A stretch of 64,000 nucleotides of DNA from Blattamonas nauphoetae (Eukaryota > Preaxostyla > Oxymonadida): contig JARBJD010000006.1 of the NCBI GenBank assembly GCA_033064195.1, positions 372,001 to 436,000 on the forward strand. Direction: 5' to 3'. Under the pieces are notes generated by a model. It saw only the letters and a list, made by a program, of their open reading frames with translations, was not told where the DNA came from and made no database searches. Both the position numbers and the translations under genes were made by a program. This document shows positions 19,509 through 32,923 of the stretch, piece by piece. Each line of letters begins with the position of its first letter. Within the stretch, counting starts at the first letter, position 1.

Positions 19509-21197
19509 TTACACAAAAATTGATTTTGACCGACGGACCATAGTGTCAAGTAACATTTCATTCAGAATGAGCCATTTTGGTGGTTCTTCAATGTCTTCCT
19601 TTGCTTCATCTTCCTTCTTCTTTTTCGTTTTTGACTTCTTTTTTGCTTCTTGCAACCGTATTTGTTCGTCGTTCCATGCAAGAATCAATTCTGCGCAGGC
19701 TGATCGTCCTGATTTCTTGGTGACAACTTTTCGGCATTCTAAGGTGACTGAGAGGCGAGAGAGTATAGGGGGTGCATTAATTACGTCCCCTCAGGTTTTC
19801 TCGATATATGATGAATGAAGACAATGACCAATACCGATATGAGTCATAAACATCTGTGATGCTCAGATTAGTGAACACATTTCACAATGATACTTCTTAA
19901 TTTACGATTTTCAGCAGAGTTCCTGTTTCAGACACACGAATCCCAATCAACTATCACATTATTTTAAGAGGATGTCCATTCTACGGATTCAAATACATGA
20001 AAAAGACACAAATTGTTGAAGAATAAACAAATATCTTCCCATTGGAAGGTAAGTGGAGGATCCACACCACCGTCAACAACACAGATTCCCATATGTCTAT
20101 CCACATCTCCATTCCGAAAGACACTCTCAAAACATGCTTCAAAGATGATTAAAGTCAATGACAGTCGATTTCAACGAAACCATGCATCTTTTCGTTCGCT
20201 TCATCAATCGATCCTCTCGAAAGAGGTATTGCGATTTTCATTTCTCAAAATCAGTTTTCGTTTCTGGAAATAGGGGAAGAAATACACGTTTCCTCAACAT
20301 ATGGAATTTTCAACCATGGTTCGAGTTTTCACTGACTTCTTCGTGGATCATGAAAGTGATTCGATTCAAGTCTCATTTTGAACATTTTTACGTCTTTCTA
20401 AGATTATAAGAAGATGACATAAGTGATATCGGTGATAAAACTCAACTTTCATACCTTCCAATGAAAAACGAATGACTTTTCATTTTTCCACCACACATGT
20501 GAATGAGGCTCTTATTTTACATTTTTAGAACACTGCACGATAAAAGAGTTGAAAAGAACTCTGAAAATGAAATGATTTCTGGAAGTGTTTCTCATAGCTG
20601 AAAATATTCGTCAATCACCATCAGAAATGAGTGAATTGAGAGATCTATCACACAAAATATCGAAAATTTGAACAGAAACATGACTTACCAATGTTTAAGA
20701 CATTCACGAAAAATCCAGTAATGTTAACTTAACAGATATTGAAAAAACCTGAGGGGACGTAATTAATGCACCCCCTATAGTGTGAATTGGATATTGGATG
20801 CATGAGGTGATGGGAACGTGTGGAGAGTGCTGGGAGGTCGCGGAGTGAGGGATGTATGTTTATCTTGTTGTGAAAGAACGAATGAGACGTCGGTTTGGTG
20901 AATTATGAAGGTTTGTGTGGCTTCCTCTTCAACAAAACAGACCAAAAGTCACACTTAACTTCTTTTTTCTTGGAGTTCGTTTTCTTGGGATAGTGCGGAT
21001 CGTGTTACAGTGGATGGTGTGGACAAAAGTAGGATCTGGGGATATTGCTGGATGTTTTGTTGTTCTCCTGGAGCGAGAGTTGACTCAGAGGTCTGGAGAG
21101 GTGAAGTGGCGGGTGTTGGATTTGGTGAGATGGATTGAAGCGGAACATCGTGGCTTGTGGTTGGGTATTTCACGATCATTTCAACATATGCATTCAA
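19509..21197 (-). pseudogene. Host gene interrupted by a 1-kb MITE
   Basis: Two minus-strand stretches, 20930-20780 and 19763-19509, form one stop-free frame if the element at 19766-20777 and one TA are removed. The joined part includes ...NIQFTLLSRLSVTLECRKVV, then a Lys-rich segment (QEAKKKSKTKKKKEDEAK) and a TAA at 19509-19511. An upstream Ser/Pro/Thr-rich frame (20955-21197; NPTPATSPLQTSESTLAPGE) is out of phase with it, so an intron or a frameshift lies near 20940. Family unknown. The interruption makes it probably non-functional unless the insertion is spliced out. Confidence 0.55.
19766..20777. mobile_element. 1-kb MITE with 36-bp perfect inverted ends, TA target
   Basis: Ends TAGGGGGTGCATTAATTACG (19766) and complement (ending 20777) are identical through TCCCCTCAGGTTTT. 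TA is present on both sides (19764-19765 and 20778-20779). The interior is A/T-rich with no coding frame. It is a Tc1/mariner-type non-autonomous element sitting in a minus-strand reading frame. The perfect ends suggest a recent insertion. Confidence 0.92.
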
Positions 21198-21417
21198 TCC
21201 TCCTCATTTTCGAAACATACAAGTTACATTCTCCGAATTAGGCGCTGTCCATGGTTGGACTGTGCCCCCCTTGGAGTGGACAAAGATTCATGACTAAAAT
21301 GCCGATCTGGGAGGATTTCCACAATTAAGACCCAGAAAAATTATGAAAGTTATTTCTCTGAAAGTCCACAAAAAATTGTGATGGTCTGATCTATTTCCGC
21401 ATCTGATCTAACAGTCC

Positions 21418-23781
21418 ATGTTTGGTCAAACTCAGTTTATCGATAAAGAGGATGTGCAGGGCTCATCTCAAGTACAGAGTTCTCGTTCACTCATTTGGAA
21501 TGGGGGAGCGGCTCTTTACAGGATTCTTTCTCAAAACGAATCCCTGAAACATCAAAATTCCCAGAACTGTTTGTTTTCTCTTCAATCTCTATTATTGCGT
21601 GTCTATCACCTGTCGTTCATGTTCGTCTTAGGCAAGATTTGTGTGAAGAACATTCGGCCTCCTTCGACAGTAGACGCTGTGGAACGATTCTTCCGTGAAC
21701 TTTGTGGAAGTGAAATGACAGAATTTCAGCGGGGCAAAAGGAAAGCAGGTCAAACAGTTCATTCGGTTCAGATTGTGTTCAGAACGCCAGAAACAGCGAA
21801 ACGATTCCTGGAACGGCCTTATCTTGTGTGTTTCATCTTTTTCATGATCTTTCTTTTTTTCTATTGTTATGGTTGATTATTTTCATCTTGTGTCGCTTTT
21901 CTTCATTTTGTTGTTAAAATGCTTTGTCGATTTCAGATTGTGAATTCTCAGATTGTGTCGGTTCTGCCTCCAACATTCAACAAAACGGTTCAGATTGGGA
22001 TTCCTTCAACACACTCCGGAGTGAGTCGATCGGATCTTAAAAATGAAGTGATGGAAAAGATTGGAAACGAACACCCGCTGCAAAGCGATATTGAGTTCGA
22101 CAAGGACAACACGACGATGTTTCTGTCATTCGAGACTCGGAAGGGGGCAGAAGCAGCCCGGAAGGAACTGTGCACGCAGGGAGTGTTTGGAGGAGTGGGG
22201 AACGTGCGATGGCTGGAAGAGGAGAGTCGTCGATTTGGATCTGAAGTTGTTGCGAAGTTCCGACTGCCTCGGGAATGGTTCCTGTCTGGAGAAGAACTGA
22301 GCCGCAGTGCACCGACGCGAGAAGATCTGGAGAATCGGCTGCTGCTGTTCGAAGAAGTGCACGGTCGACTGGAGAAGGTGTTCATGGACATGTTCTTCGG
22401 ATGGGTTTCGAGGAAGGAGGCGAGGCCAGAGAACAAGCCGACATTTGAAGTTCATGTTGGGGAGAAGAACTGGCTGTCGGGAGCGGTTCATGTTGGGTTC
22501 AAACGAACACCGAAGGGGGAAGAAGACGCTCGTCGTTGTGTTTCGTTCTTCTCTGAAAACAGCCGATCTCGCGTTGTTAAGATCACGTATCGCGGAATCT
22601 CGAAAGAACTTCATCTTTCTGTCCAAATCCATACTCCTCAGGATTCTCCAAGCAGTTCTGTCAAACATTTCATCCCTGAGAAGAAACCTCTTGACTGTGA
22701 ATCACACATTTGTCCAGTGAACACTCAACCTCTTCTCTGCATCCCGACTCCCAACAGTCCACCACGGTTGGCCATGCCAGAGCCGAGTCGTCAGCACACT
22801 CCATTTGTGTTCTCATCTCTATCTCCACCTCCGGCTGGACAGGAGAGATCTAACACACCCGACAGGGAAGATATCCCACCGATATGGATCAATTCTGATG
22901 ATTGGATCAGCAACTCATATACTAAAACAATGATTCACCCATCCAACGAACCGGTGGCGAGTGATGGACTCATTCCAATTGACACTTATCACCAGTGGCC
23001 TACTCTTCCTCTTCATCTCTCTTCATTTGTCAACATGCCGGACATGACTCCCGAGAGGAATGAGTCATCATCGAGCGCACCATCTTCATTTTTCCAGAAT
23101 ACTCCATCCTGGAGTCTACAAAATCAATTTGATCAGTATCCTCAAGAACCATCCATTGCGATGACAAATGGATTGTCCCCGAGCACACCATCTTCATTAT
23201 ATGGGACTTCACCGTGCAGGATTCCACAGAATGAGTGTGATCTGTGTCCTCAAGAGACAGCCACAGATGGTCGGACAATACTTGGAACAAGCGCCCTGCA
23301 GTTTCACGAATCATTATTCACAGAGGAAATCACGGAAGGAGAGTGGGAGCCGAAAAGCATGGTTACGGAAGATCGATTCCCTGATTTCTGTCTACAATCG
23401 TTTCATTCCTCTTATTCTATCCCTCCACCTCGTCTGTTTCCACACTCTATTCCCAATGCTCATTCTCTCTCCAGTCCGATCGAGGGGGAAGCTTTCGACC
23501 AGACATGTGGATCGGACTTCCATGGCATTGGTGGAGGGTTTGTGCCGAAGGCAGGGCAGATGTGGAAATCAGGGAAAGAATTCAAGCCAAAATGGACGAA
23601 CAAGGTGTGCAATCAAGTTGGACAGACAGCCGCGATTCGAGTGAACCAGTCGACGAGAGAAGCAAGACTGTTTGTGGACGACGAGGAACAGCCTGGTGTC
23701 TTACCATCACCTGTTCGGGAACCGTCTGACGAGATAAAGAGGCAGGATTTCTCCTTGCGTTTCTCACCCCATTTTTACTAA
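21418..23781 (+). CDS. RRM-like RNA-binding protein, paralog 1
   Basis: Three exons: 21418-21568, 21632-21825 and 21937-23781 (729 residues). Introns are 63 and 111 nt, GT-AG. Exon 2 encodes an RRM-like fold: RNP2-like KICVKNIRPPSTVDAVERFF and an RNP1-like strand HSVQIVFRTPETAKRFLE. A second domain of alternating strands and helices follows (SDLKNEVMEKIGNEHPLQSD, TTMFLSFETRKGAEAARKEL). After LHLSVQIH the protein becomes a Pro/Ser-rich tail of about 380 residues with a basic C-terminal region. The paralog at 32924-35017 has the same exon structure and near-identical core. Probably RNA-binding; no specific role can be assigned. Confidence 0.8.
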
Positions 23782-24019
23782 GATTTCAACACATTCACAA
23801 CTTGCCTTCACACTTTCTTTCACAATTCAAGCCAATTCAACTCGCGCTCTTGTTTTGGAAAGTGTGGTTCTCATGCTGTAACTGAACAGAAAGAGGGCAA
23901 AATGAACAAAAGGTTGGAGAATTAGTGGAAACACCATCCCAAACAATGAATCGTTGAAATAGACAGAAAACACAACAAAAAGTGACAGTTCTTTGAAAGA
24001 AGGGTAAGAATGGGCAACA

Positions 24020-27000
24020 TCAGCTTACCGTTAAACAAGTTTGAAGATATTGAATCGAGGAACGAAACGAAGACAATAATACTGGTGTATTTGACGTTTC
24101 AAGCAGAGAATTGATGAGAGACGTCAGCTCCGGAGCATGCGCTTCCTCAATCCGTCTTAAGTAGAGGCCGTTCAGTTGAGAGGGAAGAGACGGAGAGAAC
24201 ACGTTGAGTCGAATTCCGGTGATCAGTTCAAAAATGAACGATGCCATGCTTGCAGAAGGTATATCATGCGACGAGTTGGGATTGGGACTCAGGCAGAATG
24301 GATTCACTGCGAGTCGGAAAGGGAGATCAGTGGATGGAGAGCCGTGCGTCAGAAGAACAGAGAATGATGACAAGTCGAAGGGATCCACATACAACTGATC
24401 ATTTTGGAGACTGATCAGACAATCGGCAACAGCTTCGATGATGTTCAGGAACAGCGACAGATGTCCTGAAAGTGTCCTGCTCTGATTGGGGATGACCTGC
24501 GCGGAGAGCAAGTATTGCGGTGAGACTGGAGGCTCCTGCAGACACGAAAGGATCATCTTGATTTGATCGAGTGACTCGAAAACCTCTTTCTCTCCGAACA
24601 ACATGTGCGTTGAGGTGTGTCTCTGGAGCTTCAAAAGTGATGTGATTGGTGTTTCTGTTTCCAGATCGAAAAGGGTGTTTCGCCACTGTCGAAGTGAACA
24701 CAGATACGGCTCAGTGATGACAACAAGCTGGAGTGTCGATTCTGTGAATCCACAGTTGCTCGGGTCGATGTTGGCGTGCTGAAACTGAACACCAATATCA
24801 AAAATCTTCCAAATTGGACACCGTTCGATTTGTTGATACTTAGCGACGGTGTGAAAAAGCGAGAAAAACACCGGATCAGATCTTAAGACCGCTAGAAAGT
24901 CCGGCAGAACGGAAACTCGAACAGAAGACAGAAAGGGTTGATTGTCGTCCGTCGATGGAAAGCCAAACGGGTATCTGTCGTGTCGTCGGAGGGAGGTGAC
25001 GGAGGAGGGAGGGATTGAGTAGATTATGGTCGACGCCCACGGTTTCGTGGCGGAGGAATACAAAGATGAATGAAGAATGGTTTCGGAGTTGAAGATGGTG
25101 TTGTAGAACTGGGATGGGAATGGAATTGTGGAGAGGAGTTTGAGGAGGACAGACAGGGCGATTGAGCGTGTGGCTGATCGCGTTTCGAAGAGGTGTTGGA
25201 GGAGTTTAACAACCTTTCTGTTTTCAGAGTGCGACAGATGGGCAGCGATGATTGTCAAAACACTCGAATCGTGATTCTTCAGACCTGGAGCGACACTTAA
25301 ATTGTCGGAACTGTCGACACAGGCTGCCAAAAGAAGGGCGAGGAGGTTCGCGTGGAACGGGGCGTACCAGTAGAGCGGGTTTGATGCCCTGCTCTTCTCC
25401 AGGTACAGTTTTCTTTGTATGGCCGAGATTTGGCGTGAGAAGTTGTTCTCTCTCTTGGAAGGCTGCTGAGTGTGGGCGAACGACCTCGATCGCATCCGAA
25501 AAAGTTGCTTTGTTTTGTCAACTTCGCCCGTTGGTCGAGGGTTCGATGGTTGGAGAGGCATCGCTCGTGGGGGTAGTCCCGAAGCGACTTGAGCATTTGG
25601 GAACTTAAGGCTGGTCGGACTCGCATTCACCGGAAGAGACGACGTTGACGAGTCGTGAATGAAGTTGTCCATCGTTTTCAATTGATCGAACATGCGTGGT
25701 GTTGTATCTTGCATATCTCTTGGAGATTTCGTGAACGATGTGTCTATCGAATGAGAAAGAGGTGAAAGTTTCGTGTCCTGTTGTGTCTGGTTTGGAAGGA
25801 TCGGGCTGTTCTGCGTGAACAAGTCCAAGTCACTTCGATTCTGGAGAGCTATCTCCATTTGTGAGAAGAGGAATGGTGTCTTTGTCTGCAGAGGGCCGTT
25901 CTCGTCAGGCTCGTGTCCCGATGTCAACCCTTTCGTCAATCCAGACGACCCCTCCGAGTTTGTGGACATCGCTATGATTGACTCCATCCCAGCGATGGCT
26001 GACGACTTTCTTCCGAGCACTGTTTGGACCTGGTTTCCCTTTCCTTTGAGGGCGTTCACAGGAATCTCGAGTTTGGGAACGACTGTCGATGTATGACCTT
26101 CCTCGATTGGCTCAAAATCACATTCGAAAACCTGTTTCTGCAGCTCATCCAAATCCTCATTTGAGTCGGAATCCTCAGAAGGTTCATCGATCTCTTCCAT
26201 AACAGACGAGGCTCCCGAAATGCTCGACTGAATAGAACAGCTTGATTCTGTGTCTCCCGCCGACATTCCGCCTCGCAATCGATCCTCCACTTCGACCATC
26301 TGCGGAGAAGAGAGAAAGTTCGTCTTTCCAGTGAGTCTGTCTTCCAAATGAGCTTCATCATTCATATGCTTCCCTAGAACCTCAGTCAGCTGGATGTTCG
26401 ACTGTTGGAGAAGGGTCTTAAATAACGAACTGTGAACATCAGTGTTCATCAGCATCGCCTGTCTCGCTGAAGCTGGTGCCGAGCTTCTTCTTTCGCTTGT
26501 GATTGCAGTGGCATCTGCTGGAACTATGAATGGCAAATCATCTTCGCCAGACAAAGGATCTTCCTCGTTGTCACTCGCCACAAACACTTCATCGTTCTCC
26601 AAAGACATAAGAAAGCCTGTCACATCAAATCGATTCTTTGATAATCCACCAGCGATTGAATGCGAACGGATCGGCGGCATCGCCCCCGAAGAGGGATCAT
26701 TGTCGAACACTTCCGAAGGCCCGATTGAAGGGAGCCTGCTTTGGCGACGCATCTGATCGCCACCTGTTGGGTCCAAATCTGTGAGGCCAGATCCCAACGA
26801 ATCGAGTGGGCTTGATGTGCAGTCTGGAGATCCCTTCGAATTCAATTCCAAATTCCAAAGATCGGTGTGGAGAGAGGCTGGCGTGTCTTGAGAGAAGACA
26901 GGCGGTTCTGTCACTGGGATGGATTTTGGGGCTGTGAAACGACGATGGATTGACGAATCAGTTCCCAGTTTGCTTCGAGGAAGCTTCGGTGATTGAATAC

Positions 27001-30000
27001 GAGTCATTTGTGACAGTTCTGTCGAAATAGACGGAAAATACGATGAACGATCATGATGTCGACTTGGTGTGGAATCGCTTGGATGGGGCGATGTCTTGTG
27101 AGAATGGAGAGACCGTACAATCTCGCTTTCGATGTCGGAAGGGCTGGGAAAGTGGTCGTCTTGAATGCTGCTGAGTGTCTGGAATGTGCTTTCAGTCCTG
27201 GACACATCAGGCTTGCTAGGCTGGTTCGTACCAGAGTGTGATACAGGCGACGTGATTGAAGATGCAGAGAGTGTCAAATCGAATTGAGTGGTCCCTGTTT
27301 GAGGTGTTTGGTTCTTCGTCGACTTCAACGAGAACGATGAATGAGCGGAAGGGAGAATATCAGTCGAGTGAGACGATTGAGTGGTTGCAGACGGCGACAT
27401 TAGATCTGTTCTGACTTCGGAGTGAAGTGCGAGTTGTGGAAGGTGATGAGGTTTCGCGATTGGACGTTGTGGATATAACAAACTGTCTGGCAAGTTTGGT
27501 TCTGGCTGAGACGAATAGAAGATGGAGTCTTCAGACGGGAAGAGCGAGAATTCGTCCGAGAATGTTGGGGTGAATGACCGGAAGTGGTTGTTGTTGAGAG
27601 TGTTGTCGCGATCAGGCGAAAGTGATGTGTTTGAGAACGGGTTTGGGGTTTCACGTTTCGCTGTAAAGAGAGATCCGTTCAGCTCTGCCACTACCGAGTG
27701 AGTGGAGTCAGCTGCAGTCATCGTCGAAACTTCGTTCTTGTTCGAACTTGGTGACGACATGTCAGAGAAGAGTTCAACTGGTGTCCGAAGCTCTTCCGCT
27801 TCATCAGACAACGACGACTGTGGTGCGAGGGCCAGCTGTTGCAGAGCATGCAATCCTTCCATGTCCGGACTCGGGATGCTACCAGAATAGAATCCCGAAG
27901 ACTTGTTCAGAGAGAGGTTTGATGGATGTATCGAAAATTGGTACGATTCGTCGTCTGACGGGCCGATTCCAATCATGGAATCTGACGCCGACAAAGCACT
28001 TTCTGATCCATGCTGGAGAATTTGATCGAGATCACCCGAATCTTGGTCTCCATCACCTTCGCTCCGCTCCAGCTGGACGTACTGTGTTTTGATCTCCTGG
28101 AAGACGATCGGATTCATCTTTGCTAACTGCGACTCGCACGCGATTGATGGATGATGTGGACACAGATACACAGGCGGCTCGTCCAACTGATATTCAGTGT
28201 GTGACGTTGTGTGCGGTGTGATGCGCAAATAACTCGGGTCTTCCAACGGTTGGAACGAGAGCAGGTTTGTTGGCGGAGTGTTGTGTCTTGAGAAGGTCGC
28301 AGTGTATGTCAGCGGAGAGCCTTGTCCCGACAGAACAGGACTGTGGATTCTGCTGTTATCCGATGGGATGGCTTCCTTCATAATTTCGAGTGGTTTGAGA
28401 GGCGTTGAGAAGTGGCTGAGGGAAACGACGGAGTTTTCTTCCGGATCAAGTGAGAGAAGCCGGAGTTGAGCAATGCTGACGCGTGGTAAGTCATGTTCTG
28501 CTGAGATCAGTGGGAGCAGTGACCAAAAAATGAAGTTCACAAAATCGTTCATTTCCGATCGTTCAGTTTGGAGGACGTAGACGAAAAGGATGCGAACATA
28601 TTGGGTCGCAATTTCAAACTGTGAAGAGAGAGGGAGTGGTGGAACATGACCAGAATGGACCGACTTGAGCTTGGATGGCGCTGAGAGGAGAATGTCAGTT
28701 GAGAGGTTCACAGAGAGCGGGATTGGCCTTTTCCAAAAGGCGATCATTCTGAAGAGTTTTGACACGAACAAGTTGGGCAAGAAGGTTCGGTATTCTGGAT
28801 GGGAGAGGAAAGGGTTGTGAGGGATGGACAGAATGTCGATGGTGAGAGCGAGTCATTCCATCGCGAAGTCAGCCGTCGCAAATCCAATGTTTTTAAACCA
28901 TGGAAGGAAGAGAGATGACGGTAGTGATTTTGAAAGAAGGGGATCACCAGATGGCTGAGAACTGGACTGAACGGAGTGGTCAGACGGTTCCGGACTGATT
29001 GGAGACGCAACATTGAATAATTTGGGACCAGAAGAAGTCAGCTCGAACAACGATCCCTTTAGCGGGTTGAGAATGGAGTCAAAAAAGTTGAGTGGCCACG
29101 GAATGGGCTGACGTGCCTCACCGTCCACGTCATCCTCGTCGAACGAGAACGACTTCGAAGACGGTCTTTGCTTAAAACCTGTGAAAGTGTATCCAAGTCG
29201 AGAAATCAGGCTCACACCCGCTCGGAGAAACGAGATCAAAAACATAAAATTAGTGAAAGGCTGCTGTCGCTCGCAGGGAGTGTAGCCAGTCGAGAGGCTG
29301 TGCCTGTGCACAACCAATGAAGGCTTGTCAGAGCGGACGACATCATCTAAACAGTACGACAGAACAAGAGTTAGAAAAACGTCCGGTTTGGGAGGATCGG
29401 AAGGTGGGCCAAAAAAGAGGAGAAGCAAAACAAGAACAGATTTCAGATCATTCGCGTGGAGAGCAAGTTGGGTGTAAATAGATATCAAAATGGACGACAG
29501 AATCCAAAGTGAGGGCATTGAAGCAAACGGGTGGACAGACGACAAGGATTTGATGGAGATCAGAGTCGGTGTGTTCTGCGCGATGTATGTCTCAGCGGTA
29601 AGGACGACTGACTGGCGAAGTGCGATGAGATCATGGGCGAGATGGATCAGACAGAGCGAGGTGGAGACAGAGGTTGAGCAGTTGATCAAGTACCCCTCCA
29701 GAAGCGCGAGCTGTGGCATCAGCTGCGAGGTGAGCACTGTGGACAATTGTGTGGGGGTTTCGACTCGTTTGACGATGTAAGCGTGGAGTGTCTCAAACAC
29801 AATGTCGTGATGTCGTTTCTCCGAATACACAGAATAGAGGGGCCGTGGTGTCAGCTGATCCCATTCTGAATTTGACGAGCGAGGAGTGCTGACCGGATCA
29901 GTTTTCAGAAACTCGACTGATCCGACTGCATTCAGGAATGGATTGTCCGACAGTTGGTCTGAAGACGATGATGTTGAGTTGGAGATGAGAGAACTGGCCG

Positions 30001-32653
30001 ATGAATGGTTGACCGAGTGGTGAGCACTCTCCACACGAAGTGCGTGGTGCCGCATGATTCTCCATCCAACAGTGGAACACTTCTCGTCTTTCTTGACCAG
30101 CAGAAGAGATGGGAAGTTGACAAGTGTTGTGATAATATTCTTAGTTGTGGGGCTCTGCGGAGACATGAACACGATCCTCTCGAGGAGTGGGAAGAGGAGC
30201 GTGAGTGAATCAGCCTGGCAAGGGTTGTTCGGGACTTCTGTCTTGTTCAAAGCTCTTCGCAGCTCGTTCAGCAAGAATGTGCTCAGACTTTCCATTTTCT
30301 GTGCTCTGTCTGTCTCCTTGGTAATCAAATCTGGAGTGTTCTGTTTGATCTCCAACATGTCTCGAATTGTGTTCATTTTCTTCCGAATGTCTCGGAGAGC
30401 AAGACTGATCGAAAAGTCGTTCTCGTCTTGTCGAGAAGGGAGTTTGATGAACTGATGGAGGCGAGCCAAAGAACTGTTCTGATTGGGAGATGTGAGTGTT
30501 GTTTTACTCCCGTCCTCCGCATCGGCTGAACCAGCGACGCGAGAATGAAGAGGAAAAATGGCTTGGAGGAGCGGGAGTGTCTGATAGAAAGTGTATGACG
30601 TGTACGGGAACGAAAAAGAATGACTAGAACGTGATGAGTCATGAGATGGCATGACTGACGCGTAAAAAAGAGACGAATGGATTGGAACCGGCACAGAATA
30701 GAGGTTAGACACAGCTGGGGATCCAGGTGAGACGGACAGAAGATGAGATAAGCTAAATTCTGTTGAAAAGAATGGGGACAGAACTGGTGGGATGGAATCG
30801 ACGCTATTTGTTGACAAAAATGGAAAACTGTTCGAGACTGAAATTGGAGAAGATGAACCCGATTGAGATATGGGTTGATTTCGGATTCGCAAAATATCCG
30901 ACGATGCTTTGTACAATGTGCGCAAGCGATGAATGGCGAGTGGCGGATTTATTGGCGCGATGAACGACGGGATCCGCATGTGTTTGCCAAGAGTCACAAG
31001 CTCTTGATTGCCCTGTTCAAGATGAGCTCGAATCGGGGTACTCACAGACAAAGAGTGTGCAATGAGTTGTGTAAGCTGTTTTGACGATAATGGACGTTTC
31101 GGAAACCCTGGAAATTCCTCCGGATTGTCTTTGCTTAACAGATAAGTGAAAGTATGGTGTGTCGAATCCGCATCGAAATTGCAGAGAGAAAACACAATAT
31201 GAGAGAGAAATGATTGTTTCCATGGATGATTTAGCTGGAATAGTGAAGTGCTGTTGACTAGACCAGTCCCAAGCTGATGATGAGGAATCAATGAGTCCAT
31301 CAGCTTCTGCATTTCGATGAGTCGATCCTTAAAATGATATGACGTCTGGAGTTCGGAGATGTAAGCGATTGGAATGAGAGGAAGGTTCTGGCTGAAGACA
31401 CTGAGAATTGTTGGAGAGACAGCGGCTATGGGGAGGATTGTTGGGTTGAAACGCAGATCATTTGTGAGAACATCAAAAAGCGCAGGTTTATGCTTTTGAT
31501 GAAGATATTCTGTTTCTAGTTCTCTTGTTTTCAGTATCTTCTCATCAAGATGTTGATCACGATGAACTGAGAGACGGATAAAGATCCGTGTCGGACGATG
31601 AGGTGTCAAAAGTGGAACTCGACGAGGTGGTGAGTAATATATTGAACTCTCATTCACAAATTCTGAGGAAAAACCTGGAGATTTGTAAGGTTGGCGAGAA
31701 GACGATAATTTCTGCAATGTTTGGAATGAACATTGTCTTGTTGGAGCTGTTTGGCGATTTTGATGATGGAATGGCTCATCAGAACCAGTATTTAGCGACA
31801 AACTCAATCCATAAGGAATTAGACTTTCATCAGGTTGTTCTGCTGACGTATCTCTGAGTGCGGTTATTTGAAGAGGTGTTTGAGTAAATAAAGTGCTGAA
31901 AATCGGAAAAATTGATGTAGCCATCATTTTCCCCGATATATGTCCGAGATAAGCAAGTGACTTTTGGTCATCCCAGGTTCGTGGTTCAGGTGTCAGTTTT
32001 TGGGCTTCATTGGAAATATGAGCGAGATGTGGAATAAATGTTCGCTGTCTGGGTCTAATATCTGGAAGCTTTGCTGTCTGGTAAGTGTTCACAGTCGGAG
32101 TTAGCGATCTTAGTGAATCCAAGAGGATATCAGAGAGATAACTATCGACAATAGTCTGAGAAAACACAAATTGAACGATAGAAAAGACTGAAAAACCTGC
32201 AAAAAGAGGTAATTATCCAGTATTAGGAGGGAGAGACAGTCAAATGTTGTTTGACAGTTTTTATGTTTTCGAAGATGAAGAATGAACTCATCTCGCAATA
32301 AGGTGCAAGTTAAGCGATCATTCAAGAGAAGGAGGGCAAGGGACTAGAATGAACATTGATAAATGGAATAACGTTATACTGAAACTAAGAAAGAGAAAGT
32401 ATTCTTTTGTGTGGTTTTGCAGATACTCTAGAATTAATGAAAGAATTAAACACAAAGTAAGGCAAACATTAACAGCAGCTGCAAGAAAATCTCTCGTTTT
32501 CCAATGGGTTAATAAATGAGAGAGAGTCGATTGTGTTGAAATAAGGTACAGACGCCGGAACAGAAAGGATGCAATGGATTCTTGATCCGAGACCGATCCA
32601 AATAAGAGGAGACTCGAAAGGTAGGATGATACAAAGGACTCCTCATCGTCCAT
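24020..32653 (-). CDS. Giant hypothetical protein, about 2,835 codons, four exons
   Basis: Exons: 32653-32468, 32427-32386, 32343-32197 and 32155-24020, all joining in phase 0 across introns of 41-43 nt. The start is MDDEESFVSSYLSSLL. The N-terminal 1,000 residues are rich in hydrophobic helices (TFDCLSLLILDNYLFLQ, DLKSVLVLLLLFFGPP), suggesting a helical-repeat scaffold. The middle (roughly residues 1,250-2,250) is Ser/Thr/Pro/Asp-rich and probably disordered. The C-terminus is again ordered (PFDLSSFSVLLTHGSP, SSFRSSIQYLQTCLTVS). An in-frame TGA occurs at 28855-28853 with coding-like sequence on both sides (NIGFATADFAME, then LALTIDILSIPHNPF). It may be a stop between two genes, a pseudogenising change, or lie in an unseen intron (donor near 28950, acceptor near 28799). 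Family not recognised. Confidence 0.75.
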
Positions 32654-32923
32654 TCCATTGATCAAACCACAAAATCACACAGATTTATTGTCTTGATTTG
32701 AAACAAGGATTAGAGTGCATTCTAGACAAAATAACACAGATGCATCTGACAAAAAACAGAAATGATCAGGGCGAGTTGTTATGTGACTTGTGACTCCTTG
32801 ATGGCGAGAGAGAAAAGAACGAGTCAAAAAATGGACGTCACGTCTCATATTGCGAATAATACGCTATGTGAAGAATTGAAGTCAATAGTCTCATTTCAAT
32901 GAGTCGTAATTAATGCATGTTAG

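Noticed and set aside
22126-22668. Long antisense frames over the RRM-like genes (also 33767-34268)
   Set aside because: They mirror the conserved core on the opposite strand in both paralogs; the sense frame has RRM motifs and correct splice sites.
24176-28469. Plus-strand frames across the giant gene
   Set aside because: Short, Arg/Trp-rich and overlapping the long minus-strand frame; no motifs.
28853-32167. Ufd2/UBE4-type ubiquitin ligase identity for the giant gene
   Set aside because: A hydrophobic core near the in-frame TGA loosely recalls that family, but there is no U-box and the similarity is too weak to name.
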